A stretch of DNA of 38,310 nt from Streptococcus suis (GTDB lineage Bacteria > Bacillota > Bacilli > Lactobacillales > Streptococcaceae): positions 1 through 38,310 of the forward strand of contig NZ_POPB01000193.1 of assembly GCF_002964045.1 (NCBI RefSeq), given 5' to 3'. Below the pieces are notes generated by a model, which was given only the letters and a program-made list of their open reading frames with translations, was not told the origin of the DNA and ran no database searches. A program made the position numbers and the translations under genes. Within the stretch, counting starts at the first letter, position 1. Each line of letters starts with the position of its first letter. This document shows, piece after piece, positions 25,192 to 33,963 of the stretch.

Positions 25192-26624
25192 GATCCCCAT
25201 TTCAATTGTTTGATATCCACTATTTTATCACAGACCGTCGCCAAGAGTTCCTCATCGTGCGAGATAAGAAGGACTAGCTTCTTTTCTGTCTTCAAAAAGG
25301 CCAGAGCCTTAGCCAATTCCTTCATCTGAGCCAGATCCAATCCGCTAGAAGGTTCGTCAAAGATGAGGATATCCTTATCCGCCAATAAGCTGGCTACAAT
25401 CATCAAGCGTTGCTGCTCACCGCCTGACAGGCTGACTGGGTGCCTGTCTAGCAAGTCTTCCAAACGAAAACGGCTAATCAGCTCTTTATCAAGTTGCTTG
25501 CCTTTCTGCCCCAAAGTAAGTTCTCTACGAACGGTTTCAGCAAAGAGTTGCAGGTGGACATCCTGCATGACAAAGCTGGTTTTTTCTAGACGTTGTCGAG
25601 GCGACAATGTCTGTCCCTGCCAGGTAATTTGACTGGCCTTGTCCTCTTCTAAGCCAACTAGGTAACGAGCCAGACTAGTCTTACCTGACCCATTTGGACC
25701 GACAAGACCGACTATTTGACCAGGTTTCAGGCAAAAATGCTCTATCTTATAAAGAAGCTTGCCAGCTTGGCAGACAGATAAGTTGCCAATGGATAGGCCC
25801 TCTTGGTCAGACACAAACTGGCTGGCCTGCTCTGCTATTGCCCGCCGAAAAGGCTCCGCATCGTAGCACCGCAAGCCCATATCTTGACGGCACTCCTCTG
25901 TCCGTTGCAGGAAGTCGTTGGCCGGATAGTCCGCCACCAGCTGCCCCTCCTGAAAATAGAGATAGCGATCAGCCAGATCTGTCAAATAGGCCAAGAGATG
26001 CTCGGCGATGATAATGGTCTTGCCTTCTTGCTTGAGCTTATGCAGGGCTTCCTGGACCTTGTGAACAGCCTCCTAATCCAGATTGGCCGTCGGCTCATCC
26101 AAAAGCAAAATAGGACTGCCCTGCATAGTGGCAGTTGCCAGAGCGATCAACTGCTTCTGCCCGCCCGACAGCTGAAAAATCGGTTTGTCATAGAAGGCTT
26201 CCAGCTGAAAGAGATGATTGACCTCCTCCAAGCGACCTGCAATCTCCTCCGAAGAGAGCCCTTGATTTTCACAGGGAAAGACCAGCTCATGTAGGACTTG
26301 GGTATGGAAAAACTGGGTGGCAGGATTCTGAAAGACCGAAGCCACATGGTAGGACAGGTCTTCTACGCTAGCTTGTCGCAGGTCTAACTGACCTAGGAAA
26401 ACCTGTCCTGTCACCTGAGATGGATAATATTCTGGGATAAGGCCATTGAGTAGCTTGAGGAGACTTGATTTGCCAGAGCCACTGGGACCGCAAAGGACCA
26501 CGCACTGCCCAGCTGGAATGGTCAAGTCCTCAATTTGCAGGGCTGGCTTATCCGCAGCTGCGTAGGTCACCTGAAGATTATTTATCCTGATAGTCGTATC
26601 CATAGAAGAAAGATTAGACAACAT
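25188..26624 (-). pseudogene. Double EcfA-type ABC ATPase interrupted by an amber codon
   Basis: Intact, this would be one protein of about 478 residues with two ABC domains, as in single-chain ECF/CbiO-like ATPases. The first half has Walker A GPSGSGKSS, signature LSGGQKQLIALA and Walker B PILLLDEPTANLD, then TAG at 26073-26075. The frame continues without a shift: EAVHKVQEALHKLKQEGK, the switch His in IIAEHL, then the second NBD (GPNGSGKTS, LSGGEQQRLMIVA, ILIFDEPSSGLD and ISHDEE). The stop falls between Walker B and the H-loop, removing the first domain's catalytic switch. CAG to TAG is the simplest change. No good restart codon follows. The start is ATG 26622-26624, with GGAG 9 nt upstream, inside ecfT. 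Confidence 0.85.
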
Positions 26625-27247
26625 AGGCAAAGACTCCAATCTAGCCAAGTCCAGCCTGACTTGACAAATTCACTGGGACGACCGCTCATAGCAATCCCCT
26701 TGGTCAAGGTCGCCACCGTCAAATCTTGGGCAGTTGCCAAGAGAGAGAGCATGAGGGGGACCAAAAAATATTCCATATAACGTAGCGGTTGGACAAACAG
26801 AGCCCACTTGCTGAGAAAGATTCCCCTGACCTTCAGAGAAGCCTGGATATGCCGGGCGTCCGACTTAATGGCAGGCATAAAACGAAACATGACGCCCAAG
26901 GTTAAGAGAAAGGTTTCTGGTAACCGCCATTTCCGCAATCCATGAATAAGCTCATAACTACTTGTCGTCATGAGGAGCAAGTGCCCTGCCAAGAGCGGCG
27001 GCCAAATGTAGGTCATAAGAACAACCAAGTGGAGCAAGAGGCCAGGTAGAACTGTCCAATAAGAAAGTCCGAGGAAAAGACCATAGCCCAGCAGGCCGAC
27101 CAAGGCCATTTTAGGCTTGCCAGAAAACCAGAAAAGCAGGCTCAGTCCACAGACCAAGACTGCATTTTCCAGTCCGCTCAGCCGCATTCCGTAGGTCAAA
27201 CTGGTGAACACGACCAAAAGAATTTTACTGCGTGCATCTAATTTCAT
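26582..27247 (-). CDS. ECF transporter transmembrane component EcfT (CbiQ-like)
   Basis: A 221-residue protein with about five hydrophobic segments; the coupling region between them has the EcfT-type Ala-Arg motif (SDARHIQASLKVRGI) followed by a second Arg-containing helix near MSGRPSEF. EcfT joins the S component to the ATPases. Its ATG (27245-27247) overlaps the TGA of the S-component gene by 1 nt, and the ATPase gene starts 43 nt before its own stop, so the three are tightly coupled. With the ATPase broken, this subunit may be idle unless another EcfA serves it. Confidence 0.85.
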   Translation of the reverse strand: MKLDARSKILLVVFTSLTYGMRLSGLENAVLVCGLSLLFWFSGKPKMALVGLLGYGLFLGLSYWTVLPGLLLHLVVLMTYIWPPLLAGHLLLMTTSSYELIHGLRKWRLPETFLLTLGVMFRFMPAIKSDARHIQASLKVRGIFLSKWALFVQPLRYMEYFLVPLMLSLLATAQDLTVATLTKGIAMSGRPSEFVKSGWTWLDWSLCLCCLIFLLWIRLSG

Positions 27248-27837
27248 CAGACCAAACCTGAACGGTCAAAATAGCGTTTGACCATGTATTGTCCAAAAAG
27301 TCCGCTCAGACTAGCTGCCAAGATAATGGTAAAGGACAACCAGAGGACATTTCCCGGTGTAAAGTCCAGTATGACACGGGCTACATATTCAGCCGACTTA
27401 CCACGGGCCAAAAGATTAGCTTCATAGGCATCCCGCATGAGCCACATGAGAATAATAGGCCCCAGATTACCAAAAGAGAAGACCGCAAAACTCAGGAGGT
27501 TGCTCCATTTATTCTTATAGGCACCGAGTTTGGCTACCCAATCTCCCAGCAAGCCAAAAGTCAAACTAGGCAGAAAGGCCGCTGTCATATAGCCTGACAG
27601 GAAAAAGAAACTGGCCATAACCGCACCGACCAAACTGATAGAGCCAAACTTGCCAACCTTGGCAATCAAGAGCATATAAACCGGACCAGCCAAGAGGGCC
27701 GCAAAAGCCGGAGCGTACATCATATTGCCTGAACGGTCAAAAAAGACACCAAGCAAGGTCCCCAGACCCACACACAGAAAATACAAACCAGCAAAAGCCC
27801 CCGTCACCATGAGGTCCTTCATTTTTAATTGTTTCAT
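27247..27837 (-). CDS. ECF S component, Trep_Strep / MptD family
   Basis: A 196-residue membrane protein with about six segments: residues 8-30, 40-58, 64-85, 88-105, 112-135 and 160-185. The sequence (MKDLMVTGAFAGLYFLCVG, MMYAPAFAALLAGPVYML) fits the Trep_Strep / MptD family of putative ECF substrate-binding subunits; its substrate is not established. In streptococcal siderophore-type loci a similar S-T-A set accompanies half ABC importers. AAAGGA 7 nt before the ATG supports the start. It begins a unit S-EcfT-EcfA-MATE with no gaps. A cluster of structured repeats lies upstream. Confidence 0.82.
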   Translation of the reverse strand: MKQLKMKDLMVTGAFAGLYFLCVGLGTLLGVFFDRSGNMMYAPAFAALLAGPVYMLLIAKVGKFGSISLVGAVMASFFFLSGYMTAAFLPSLTFGLLGDWVAKLGAYKNKWSNLLSFAVFSFGNLGPIILMWLMRDAYEANLLARGKSAEYVARVILDFTPGNVLWLSFTIILAASLSGLFGQYMVKRYFDRSGLV

Positions 27838-27942
27838 TTATCGTTCCTTTATAAAATTAACGCAATAGGAATAAGGTCAAATTGACACTAAAGATCAAAA
27901 TGTATAGGAGCCATAGTCATTCAGTTTACTTTTAATACTCGC

Positions 27943-27998
27943 TTTACCAGTCTGGGAATAGACTGGTAAAGGTTGGAAATAAAACGAACGAAGTTCGT
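27943..27998 (+). repeat. Hairpin-linker-hairpin element, copy 1
   Basis: Hairpin 1: TTTACCAGTCT-GGGAAT-AGACTGGTAAA, 11 bp perfect. Linker: GGTTGGAAATAAA. Hairpin 2: ACGAAC-GAA-GTTCGT, 6 bp perfect with a 3-nt loop. Confidence 0.8.
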
Positions 27999-28144
27999 GT
28001 CCACAACCGCAGACATAACTGAAGTTAGGCGAGATAAGTTCTCTAATGATGAAATTATTTGAAGTTGGAAATAAGAGGCTGAGCTCAAGCCCAGCGACAC
28101 TACTCAGAGTTCATGTCAACATCTCAGCGCAGTGGTTGATTGGG

Positions 28145-28199
28145 TTTAACAGTCCAGTGGACTGTTAAAGGTTGGAGATAAGATTTGCGAAGCAAATCT
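28145..28199 (+). repeat. Hairpin-linker-hairpin element, copy 2
   Basis: Hairpin 1: TTTAACAGTCCA-G-TGGACTGTTAAA, 12 bp perfect. Linker: GGTTGGAGATA. Hairpin 2: AGATTTGC-GAA-GCAAATCT, 8 bp perfect with the same GAA loop as copy 1. The stems share little with copy 1. Confidence 0.8.
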
Positions 28200-28244
28200 C
28201 AGCAACTCGTGTATTACACTCCAAATCTGACCTTTACGACTGTT

Positions 28245-28300
28245 GCGAACAGAGTTCGCCTTATTTCCAACCTCCGACAGTCACTACTCTGACTGTCGGA
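28245..28300 (-). repeat. Hairpin-linker-hairpin element, copy 3 (inverted)
   Basis: Read on the minus strand: hairpin 1 TCCGACAGTCA-GAGTAG-TGACTGTCGGA (11 bp perfect), linker GGTTGGAAATAAG, hairpin 2 GCGAAC-TCT-GTTCGC (6 bp perfect). It has the same order and linker as copies 1 and 2 with different stems. Confidence 0.8.
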
Positions 28301-28317
28301 GCTATGCGGGGGTGGGA

Positions 28318-28350
28318 GTAAAATAGTCCAGTGGACTATTTTAGCCCGAG
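28318..28350 (-). repeat. Copy 3 of CTCGGGCTAAAA-hairpin-TTTTAC repeat
   Basis: On the minus strand, 33 bp starting CTCGGGCTAAAATAGTCC and ending GGACTATTTTAC: identical flanks and length to 5642-5674 but with the stem AATAGTCCA-C-TGGACTATT. Confidence 0.65.
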
Positions 28351-28431
28351 CCTACATGTTGGAAGTGAGGTGAACTCTTTTAACAATTTGCGAGTTCTGT
28401 CCCACTCCCTCAATAGCCGACGTAATAAAAG

Positions 28432-30096
28432 CTAAAATGATTGACTATGTAAATTTCCATTCTCCAAGCGGAAGATTCTATCCGCACAGGCCATGGTTGA
28501 GCTTCTATGGGAAATCAAGAAGACCATGCCCTGACAGTGTTCCTTGACCAGCTGGATAAAACGGGCTTCATTGAGCGAATCCAGGTTACTGGTCGGCTCA
28601 TCAAATATATAGCAGTCTGCGTTTTTTAGCAGGGCCCGCATGAGTTCCAAACGTTGTCCTTCTCCTGCTGAAAAGTCACTGGCTTCTACAAGCGTATCCA
28701 AGCCCTGCGGTGCTGCCAAAATCCGTTCTTTCATGTGGCATTTTTCTGCCAAGTCCATAATGGTTTCGTCCGACACATCCGTCCGACCCAAGACAAGATT
28801 TTCTCGAATGGTCTGGCGGAAGATTTGCGTCACTTGAGGTACATAGGCAAAGGACCCTTGCAAATGAGCCTTGTCCACCTTCCGACTATCCAAGCCAGAC
28901 AGGTGGATTTGACCTTGCTGCCAATCATACCACCGCATGATCAGTTTCATCAAGGTGGATTTTCCTGCACCTGACTCACCGACCAGACCAATGATGCCAC
29001 CCTGCTCAAACTGGACAGACAGATTGCGATAAAGCCCTGTTTCTCGGTCATCATAGTCGAAGTCCACTTGCTCAATAGCAATATCCGTCACGCTGACCTC
29101 AACAAGCTCACCTGTTCGCTCCGCTTCTTTTTCATCCAAAAGAGCATAGATATTGCGCCCAGCATTCATAGCTCGCTTGAAACCAAGTGGCAGACGGCTG
29201 AGCTCCAAGAAGGGAGCGAAGGAGCTAGTGAAAGAAACCAGCAGAGCCACACCAGTTGCCAAGTCCAAGCTCTGACTGCCAACCAAGTCGAAGGTCAGCC
29301 AGGCAAAGCCCATGATAGACAAACCAACCACTAGGAAAGAAACGGCGTACTGCATGAAGTTAGTTTGAGCGACCTTTCGCTCCTGACCATTGACCTCTTG
29401 GCTTTTCTGCGTCAGCTTGGCAAAACGAGCATCTGTCTGTTGGAACTGCATCAGGTCCTTCATGCTTTTGAGACTTTCAATAAAGTAGGAAACATAGCCC
29501 TTGCGACTGGCATTTTGCTCCTTGAGCAAGGGCTGCAGTTGCTTGGCAAACTGATTTGGAATAGCAATCGCCAAAAGGGCATAGGTCACCAGAGCCAGCA
29601 AAGCCAAACCCCAGCTGGATAGACCGAAATAGACTGTCAGACCAAGTGCCACCAGAATCCCTGTACAAATCGGAGCAATAGTATGGGCAAAGAAAACCTC
29701 CAAGGCCTCAATGTCCTCCCCAATCATCTTAAGCAGGCTACCACTGTCCTGCCGGTCCAATTTCCCAGGAACCAGGGCCCGCAATTTTGCGAAAATCAAA
29801 CGACGGTAAGCCGCCAGCGTATGAAAGGCCACATAGTGACCAAAGTAGTGCTCACCATAGCGGAAGGCACCCCGCAGAAGAGCTAGAATGACTAGGGCTC
29901 CCAAGGTCCATAGCGGAGCAGGATTTCCAGCAAGGGCATCAAAAGCCAGATAGACCAAGATGACTGGAATAGCAATGGTCACAACCTGTCCCAATACCGC
30001 AAAGCAAACCGCCACCGCAATCCGTGGCAAGAGGTGCTTCATGGACTGCAAGAGCCTCGGAATCAGCACCCGTGTCGGCATTTCTTTCTTATCCAT
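28432..30096 (-). CDS. Half ABC transporter (membrane-ATPase fusion), second subunit
   Basis: The start is ATG 30094-30096 (MDKKEMPTRVLIPRLL), with GGAGG 9 nt before it, overlapping the upstream gene by 8 nt. At 555 residues it has a type-IV-fold membrane domain of about six segments (up to about residue 310) and an NBD with Walker A GESGAGKST, signature FSAGEGQRLELMRALL, Walker B CYIFDEPTSNLDS and switch His in ISHRSS. The signature FSAGEGQR departs from LSGGQ but keeps the S-x-G-x-x-Q/R frame. It pairs with the gene upstream as a heterodimer. Pairs like this beside ECF-type genes occur in streptococcal siderophore import loci and in YbtP/YbtQ-type importers, so an import role is as likely as export. 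Confidence 0.87.
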   Translation of the reverse strand: MDKKEMPTRVLIPRLLQSMKHLLPRIAVAVCFAVLGQVVTIAIPVILVYLAFDALAGNPAPLWTLGALVILALLRGAFRYGEHYFGHYVAFHTLAAYRRLIFAKLRALVPGKLDRQDSGSLLKMIGEDIEALEVFFAHTIAPICTGILVALGLTVYFGLSSWGLALLALVTYALLAIAIPNQFAKQLQPLLKEQNASRKGYVSYFIESLKSMKDLMQFQQTDARFAKLTQKSQEVNGQERKVAQTNFMQYAVSFLVVGLSIMGFAWLTFDLVGSQSLDLATGVALLVSFTSSFAPFLELSRLPLGFKRAMNAGRNIYALLDEKEAERTGELVEVSVTDIAIEQVDFDYDDRETGLYRNLSVQFEQGGIIGLVGESGAGKSTLMKLIMRWYDWQQGQIHLSGLDSRKVDKAHLQGSFAYVPQVTQIFRQTIRENLVLGRTDVSDETIMDLAEKCHMKERILAAPQGLDTLVEASDFSAGEGQRLELMRALLKNADCYIFDEPTSNLDSLNEARFIQLVKEHCQGMVFLISHRSSTMACADRIFRLENGNLHSQSF

Positions 30097-31846
30097 AAAC
30101 GACTTCCTCCAATTCTCTTTGTTGATCGACCAGCTGACCATAAGCCAAGCTAGTCTGATAAAGCGTGACATGGTTGCCTGTCACAGCTCCTTCGGCAGAT
30201 AAGAAGAGAATATCATCTGCCTGCTCCACCTGCTTCATCTTATGGGTAATGATGATGACAATCGCATCCTTGGCCACCAAGTTAATGAGGTCGTAAATCA
30301 AGCCTTCATTGTCCTGATCGACGCTGGTCGTCACCTCGTCAAAGATATAAAGGGAGCGTTTTGCCAAGACCGCACGGGCACAGATAACCTGCTGGCGTTG
30401 ACCAGGCGACAAGAAAGCACCGTCATCACCCACAATCGTGTCCAACCCGTCTGGCAGATTCTTGACAAACTGCAAGACCCCATGCTGATCTGCCCAAGCC
30501 AAGATGTCCTCTTTGGTCCAATCACCAGCCATGCGTAAATTCTCATAGATAGACTGGTTGAGCAAGGTTGACTGACCAGATACATAGAGGACCTGCTCAT
30601 TCAGAGAAAGCTGACTGATACCTGAAATCTCCTGCTGCCCCAAGTAAATAGCCCCCTTATCCGCCCGCAAGCGTCCCAAGAGCAGCTGGGCCAAGGTCGT
30701 TTTCCCCTGCCCTGACTCACCTGCCAAGGCATAGACCTTTCCAGCCGTCATGGTCATGGAAATATCTTCTAGGACTGACTTTTCTCCGTAGGCAAAGGCC
30801 AGATCTTCTAGTTTTAGACTGTTAAAAGCAGGCACATGGACAGAATCGATTTCCTGCTCCGCTGTCATACTGTCCAAGAAACCAAAAATGCGATCCGCCA
30901 TCTTGGTATTCATCATAACCAAATGCATACCGTAGCCCTGCTCCCGTATGGGTGCAAAAAACTCCGTCGCAATGAGGACAAAGAAGAGCATACTAAAGAG
31001 GGACAAATTGCCTGCCGCTAAGCTATTGACCGCCACAAAACCAGACAGACCAATCCCTAGATACATGACCGCATCCATGTAGCCCACCGCTTGCAGCTGA
31101 AAACTGAGTAGCTCCATGGTCGCATCGCGGAAGTCCTCGGCCTGCTCATTGAAGGTCTTCTCATAGGTTGCGTCCGCCTGATAGGAATAGAGAGTGTTGA
31201 GGCCCTTGAGGTCGTCCAGGAAAAGATTGCCCACATCCATGTAGGAGCCCCAGTAGCGATTCATAATCCGCTTGGACCGCTTCTGCATAGCAATGATAGA
31301 AATGGGAATTAGGGGCAAGGCCAAGATGAAAATGACTGCCCCCAATGGAAAGATCAGAAAGACCAGCAAGAGAACGGTCGCACAGTTGAACTGGGTCCGC
31401 AAGGAAGAAGCCATGTAGTAGGAATAGTAGGTATCCAGGCTGTCAATCCCCTGTGAAGCGATGTTAAAGACATCTGCTGCTGTCGCTTTTGACTCAAACT
31501 GACCATCCTTAGCCAAGAGGGCCTCGAAGAAGGACTGCTTGAGCGAATCCCGAGCAAACTGGGAGCCTATTCCTTGTAAGCGTTTGGCAATCAGAGCCAC
31601 ACCGTATCCAAAGGCATTGAGCCCCAGCAAGATGAGGACAAACTGTACCAGATCAACCTGTCCGCCCTCATAGTAGGTCACAAAGCCCTTAGCAATCAGG
31701 TAGAAGGAAATAATCCGCATCAAAAATTGCACCCAGGATAGAAAGGCTGCCAAATAGACCAGCTTCATCTTGGGCTTGATGCGTTCTTTGATCCGCTTCA
31801 AGAGGGCTTTTTTCTTTTCACGAGAAATTTTTTCTTCTTGTGCCAT
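30089..31846 (-). CDS. Half ABC transporter (membrane-ATPase fusion), first subunit
   Basis: A 585-residue half transporter with a basic N-terminus (KKKALLKRIKERIKPK), six membrane segments up to about residue 330, and an NBD with Walker A GESGQGKTT, a divergent signature LSPGQRQQVICARAVL (LSPGQ for LSGGQ), Walker B LYIFDEVTTSVDQ and switch His in IITHKMK. The Val after the catalytic Glu and the divergent signature hint at an asymmetric heterodimer, but both subunits keep the catalytic Glu. GAGAGGT before the ATG supports the start. A TATAAT (31877-31872) lies about 28 nt upstream on the minus strand. It is first in a two-gene unit with the partner half-transporter. Confidence 0.87.
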   Translation of the reverse strand: MAQEEKISREKKKALLKRIKERIKPKMKLVYLAAFLSWVQFLMRIISFYLIAKGFVTYYEGGQVDLVQFVLILLGLNAFGYGVALIAKRLQGIGSQFARDSLKQSFFEALLAKDGQFESKATAADVFNIASQGIDSLDTYYSYYMASSLRTQFNCATVLLLVFLIFPLGAVIFILALPLIPISIIAMQKRSKRIMNRYWGSYMDVGNLFLDDLKGLNTLYSYQADATYEKTFNEQAEDFRDATMELLSFQLQAVGYMDAVMYLGIGLSGFVAVNSLAAGNLSLFSMLFFVLIATEFFAPIREQGYGMHLVMMNTKMADRIFGFLDSMTAEQEIDSVHVPAFNSLKLEDLAFAYGEKSVLEDISMTMTAGKVYALAGESGQGKTTLAQLLLGRLRADKGAIYLGQQEISGISQLSLNEQVLYVSGQSTLLNQSIYENLRMAGDWTKEDILAWADQHGVLQFVKNLPDGLDTIVGDDGAFLSPGQRQQVICARAVLAKRSLYIFDEVTTSVDQDNEGLIYDLINLVAKDAIVIIITHKMKQVEQADDILFLSAEGAVTGNHVTLYQTSLAYGQLVDQQRELEEVVYG

Positions 31847-31924
31847 TGTTTACCTCTCTAAAACATATTCCATTATAGTATATCATTCTTTGAATTGTCT
31901 GTAAATTTTAATTTTAATAAGAAT

Positions 31925-31956
31925 AAAAAACAAACCACTCAAGATGAGCAGTTTGT
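31925..31956 (-). terminator. Terminator of thrC
   Basis: On the minus strand ACAAACTGCTCA and TGAGTGGTTTGT pair (one mismatch) around TCT, followed by TTTTT. It lies 17 nt after the thrC stop. Confidence 0.88.
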
Positions 31957-31972
31957 CATAAGTCATTTTTTA

Positions 31973-33457
31973 TTACACACCCAAATAGCGTTCTACTTCA
32001 GCCTGCATATCTGCAGCTGCAACGACGGTATTGTGGCGGACAGGTGCTGTCTCCAAGCCGTCCACAGCTAGTGGCAGGGCTACACCTGAAATCTCATGCA
32101 ATTTTGCAAGAGCTTCAAAGTCAGTCAAACCTGACTGACCTGTCACCGCTTCAACCGCAACTACTGGGAACTTGTAAGGACTTGCTGTAGAAGCAATCAC
32201 CGTTGGAGTTTGGTCCCCTGTTTGCTCCACATACTGTTTATAGACAGCGGAGGCAACAGCCGTATGTGGATCTTCAATGTAGTCTGACTCGTCATAGACA
32301 CGCTTGATTTCCGCAGCGGTTTCTTCTTCTGTCGCAAAGGCGGCAGCAAAGAGTGATAAGATATCCGCGTCAGCTCCTTGAATGTCATACTGACCAGTTG
32401 TGTTCAAAGCTTCCATGAGCTCCGCTGTTTTTGCAGCGTCATTGCCAAAGAGGTGGAAAATCAACCGCTCCAAGTTAGAGGACACCAAGATGTCCATGGA
32501 TGGACTGGTGGTCACGCGGAAGGTGCGGTTCTTGTCGTAAACGCCTGTCGAGAAGAAGTCGGTTAGGACATTGTTGTCGTTGGAAGCACAGATGAGCTTG
32601 CCAACTGGCAGACCGATCTGCTTAGCGTAGTAGGCTGCCAAGATGTTACCGAAGTTGCCTGTCGGAACGGTGAAGTTGACCTTGTCACCCGCCACAATCT
32701 CGCCAGTCTTGACTAGCTGAGCGTAGGCATAGACATAATAAACAATCTGTGGCACCAAGCGGCCGATGTTCATGGAGTTGGCTGATGAAAACTGGAGTTT
32801 CTTAGCCGCCAACTTGGCACGAAGAGCCTCATCGTTGAACATCTGCTTGACGTTGGTTTGGGCGTCGTCAAAGTTTCCGTCAATAGCCACCACGTGGGTA
32901 TTGGCACCTGTCTGCGTGGTCATCTGCAATTCTTGGACCTTAGACACCCCGTCACGTGGGTAGAAGACAATGATTTGCGTGCCAGGAACGTCTGCAAAAC
33001 CAGCCATGGCTGCCTTGCCCGTATCACCTGAAGTCGCAGTCAATATGACAATCTCATTTTCCAAACCGTGCTTTTTAGCCGCAGTCGTCATCAAGTAAGG
33101 CAGGATTGACAGGGCCATGTCCTTGAAGGCAATGGTTGAACCACGGAAGAGCTCCAAGTTGTACTGACCGTTGAGCTTAACAACTGGGGCAATAACTGGT
33201 GTGTCAAACTTGCTGTCGTAGGCATTGTTGATACAGTAATCCAGCTCATCTGCCGTGAAATCATCCAAGAAAGCTGACAAAATCAACTTGGCAACTTCTT
33301 GATAAGAAGCGTCTTTGAGAACAGAAAAATCCAAGTCAACTGTTGGAATAGAAATCGGTGTAAACAAACCACCGTCGGTCGCCAAGCCCTGCAAAATAGC
33401 TTGACTAGCCGATACAGTATTTTTAGCATCACGTGTTGATTGATAAACTAGTGTCAT
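31973..33457 (-). CDS. thrC: Threonine synthase
   Basis: ThrC converts O-phosphohomoserine to threonine with PLP. The start is ATG 33455-33457 (MTLVYQSTRDAKNTVSASQAIL), with GAGGG 5 nt upstream. The 494-residue protein carries the PLP-lysine segment FRGSTIAFKDMALSILPYLM, the phosphate-loop ATSGDTGKAAMAGF, and the C-terminal half conserved in long-form threonine synthases (VPTGNFGNILAAYYAKQIG). It is a single-gene unit between two terminators; hom and thrB are not in the window. Its promoter is probably the extended -10 at 33488-33493. Confidence 0.97.
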   Translation of the reverse strand: MTLVYQSTRDAKNTVSASQAILQGLATDGGLFTPISIPTVDLDFSVLKDASYQEVAKLILSAFLDDFTADELDYCINNAYDSKFDTPVIAPVVKLNGQYNLELFRGSTIAFKDMALSILPYLMTTAAKKHGLENEIVILTATSGDTGKAAMAGFADVPGTQIIVFYPRDGVSKVQELQMTTQTGANTHVVAIDGNFDDAQTNVKQMFNDEALRAKLAAKKLQFSSANSMNIGRLVPQIVYYVYAYAQLVKTGEIVAGDKVNFTVPTGNFGNILAAYYAKQIGLPVGKLICASNDNNVLTDFFSTGVYDKNRTFRVTTSPSMDILVSSNLERLIFHLFGNDAAKTAELMEALNTTGQYDIQGADADILSLFAAAFATEEETAAEIKRVYDESDYIEDPHTAVASAVYKQYVEQTGDQTPTVIASTASPYKFPVVAVEAVTGQSGLTDFEALAKLHEISGVALPLAVDGLETAPVRHNTVVAAADMQAEVERYLGV

Positions 33458-33487
33458 GGTATCCCTCATAAAAAATCTATTTTTTCT

Positions 33488-33496
33488 ATTCTACCA
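33488..33496 (-). promoter_or_regulatory. Putative extended -10 of thrC
   Basis: On the minus strand TGG-TAGAAT, 31 nt before the thrC start codon. No good -35 at standard spacing, so it relies on the TGn extension. Moderate support only. Confidence 0.4.
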
Positions 33497-33600
33497 CAAA
33501 TTGACAGAAAATTGGCAAGATATGATGGAAAAGTCAGGCTTTAACCCTAGTTTCCTGACAATATTACCCAGATTATTGTTCTAGTCCTACCAATTTCCAT

Positions 33601-33635
33601 CAAAAATACCAGCCTACCCAAAGATAGACTGGTAT
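33601..33635 (-). terminator. Terminator-like hairpin downstream of adhE
   Basis: ATACCAG and CTGGTAT (33606-33612 and 33629-33635) pair perfectly, followed by TTTTTG on the minus strand. It lies about 390 nt after adhE and would stop read-through into thrC. Confidence 0.55.
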
Positions 33636-33778
33636 ATATGAAAGTTTGGAGGCAATTTTCCTGTAAATCATATGTCGGTCAACTAACCGAGACAGGATTT
33701 ACCATACGTTCCTAAACTTACTACTAAATTCATTCTAAGCCAAAAGCTATCTAGACAGATTGAAGAAGATAACCCATT

Positions 33779-33963
33779 CATCAAGGAATGATTTTCTAAA
33801 CGAGACAAGGCGAACGACCAGAATTATTCTAGTCCTAAGTCTTTCTAGACAGATTGACGAAGGCTAATCCTATTCAGCTTTGAAATCAGTTTTTCCTATG
33901 AGAGTCTAGGCAGCGAAGGCGAAGCTAAATCATCAAGGAATGATTTTCTAAACGAGACAAGGC
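33779..33963. repeat. 33-bp exact direct repeat, two copies 152 bp apart
   Basis: CATCAAGGAATGATTTTC followed by TAAACGAGACAAGGC occurs at 33779-33811 and again at 33931-33963 without mismatch. In the second copy AATCAT pairs with ATGATT around CAAGGA, so it can form a hairpin; the first copy begins CATTCAT and pairs similarly. It lies wholly outside genes. Confidence 0.85.

Larger units (their letters stand above)
27838..28431. other. Gap filled with structured repeats
   Basis: No gene is seen in 594 bp. It contains three hairpin-linker-hairpin elements (27943-27998, 28145-28199 and, inverted, 28245-28300), a degenerate fourth linker GTTGGAAATAAG at 28064-28075, a copy of the CTCGGGCTAAAA repeat (28318-28350), and TAACT-GA-AGTTA at about 28016-28027, which recurs near 33979. 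The minus-strand promoter of the S-component gene should lie at about 27840-27900, but I could not define it with confidence. Confidence 0.6.

Noticed and set aside
25188..26072. Treating the second half of the double ATPase as its own gene starting at a TTG near 25994.
   Set aside because: The frame is continuous with the first half apart from one TAG, the TTG lacks a Shine-Dalgarno, and the product would miss the first domain's H-loop; a nonsense mutation in one gene is simpler.
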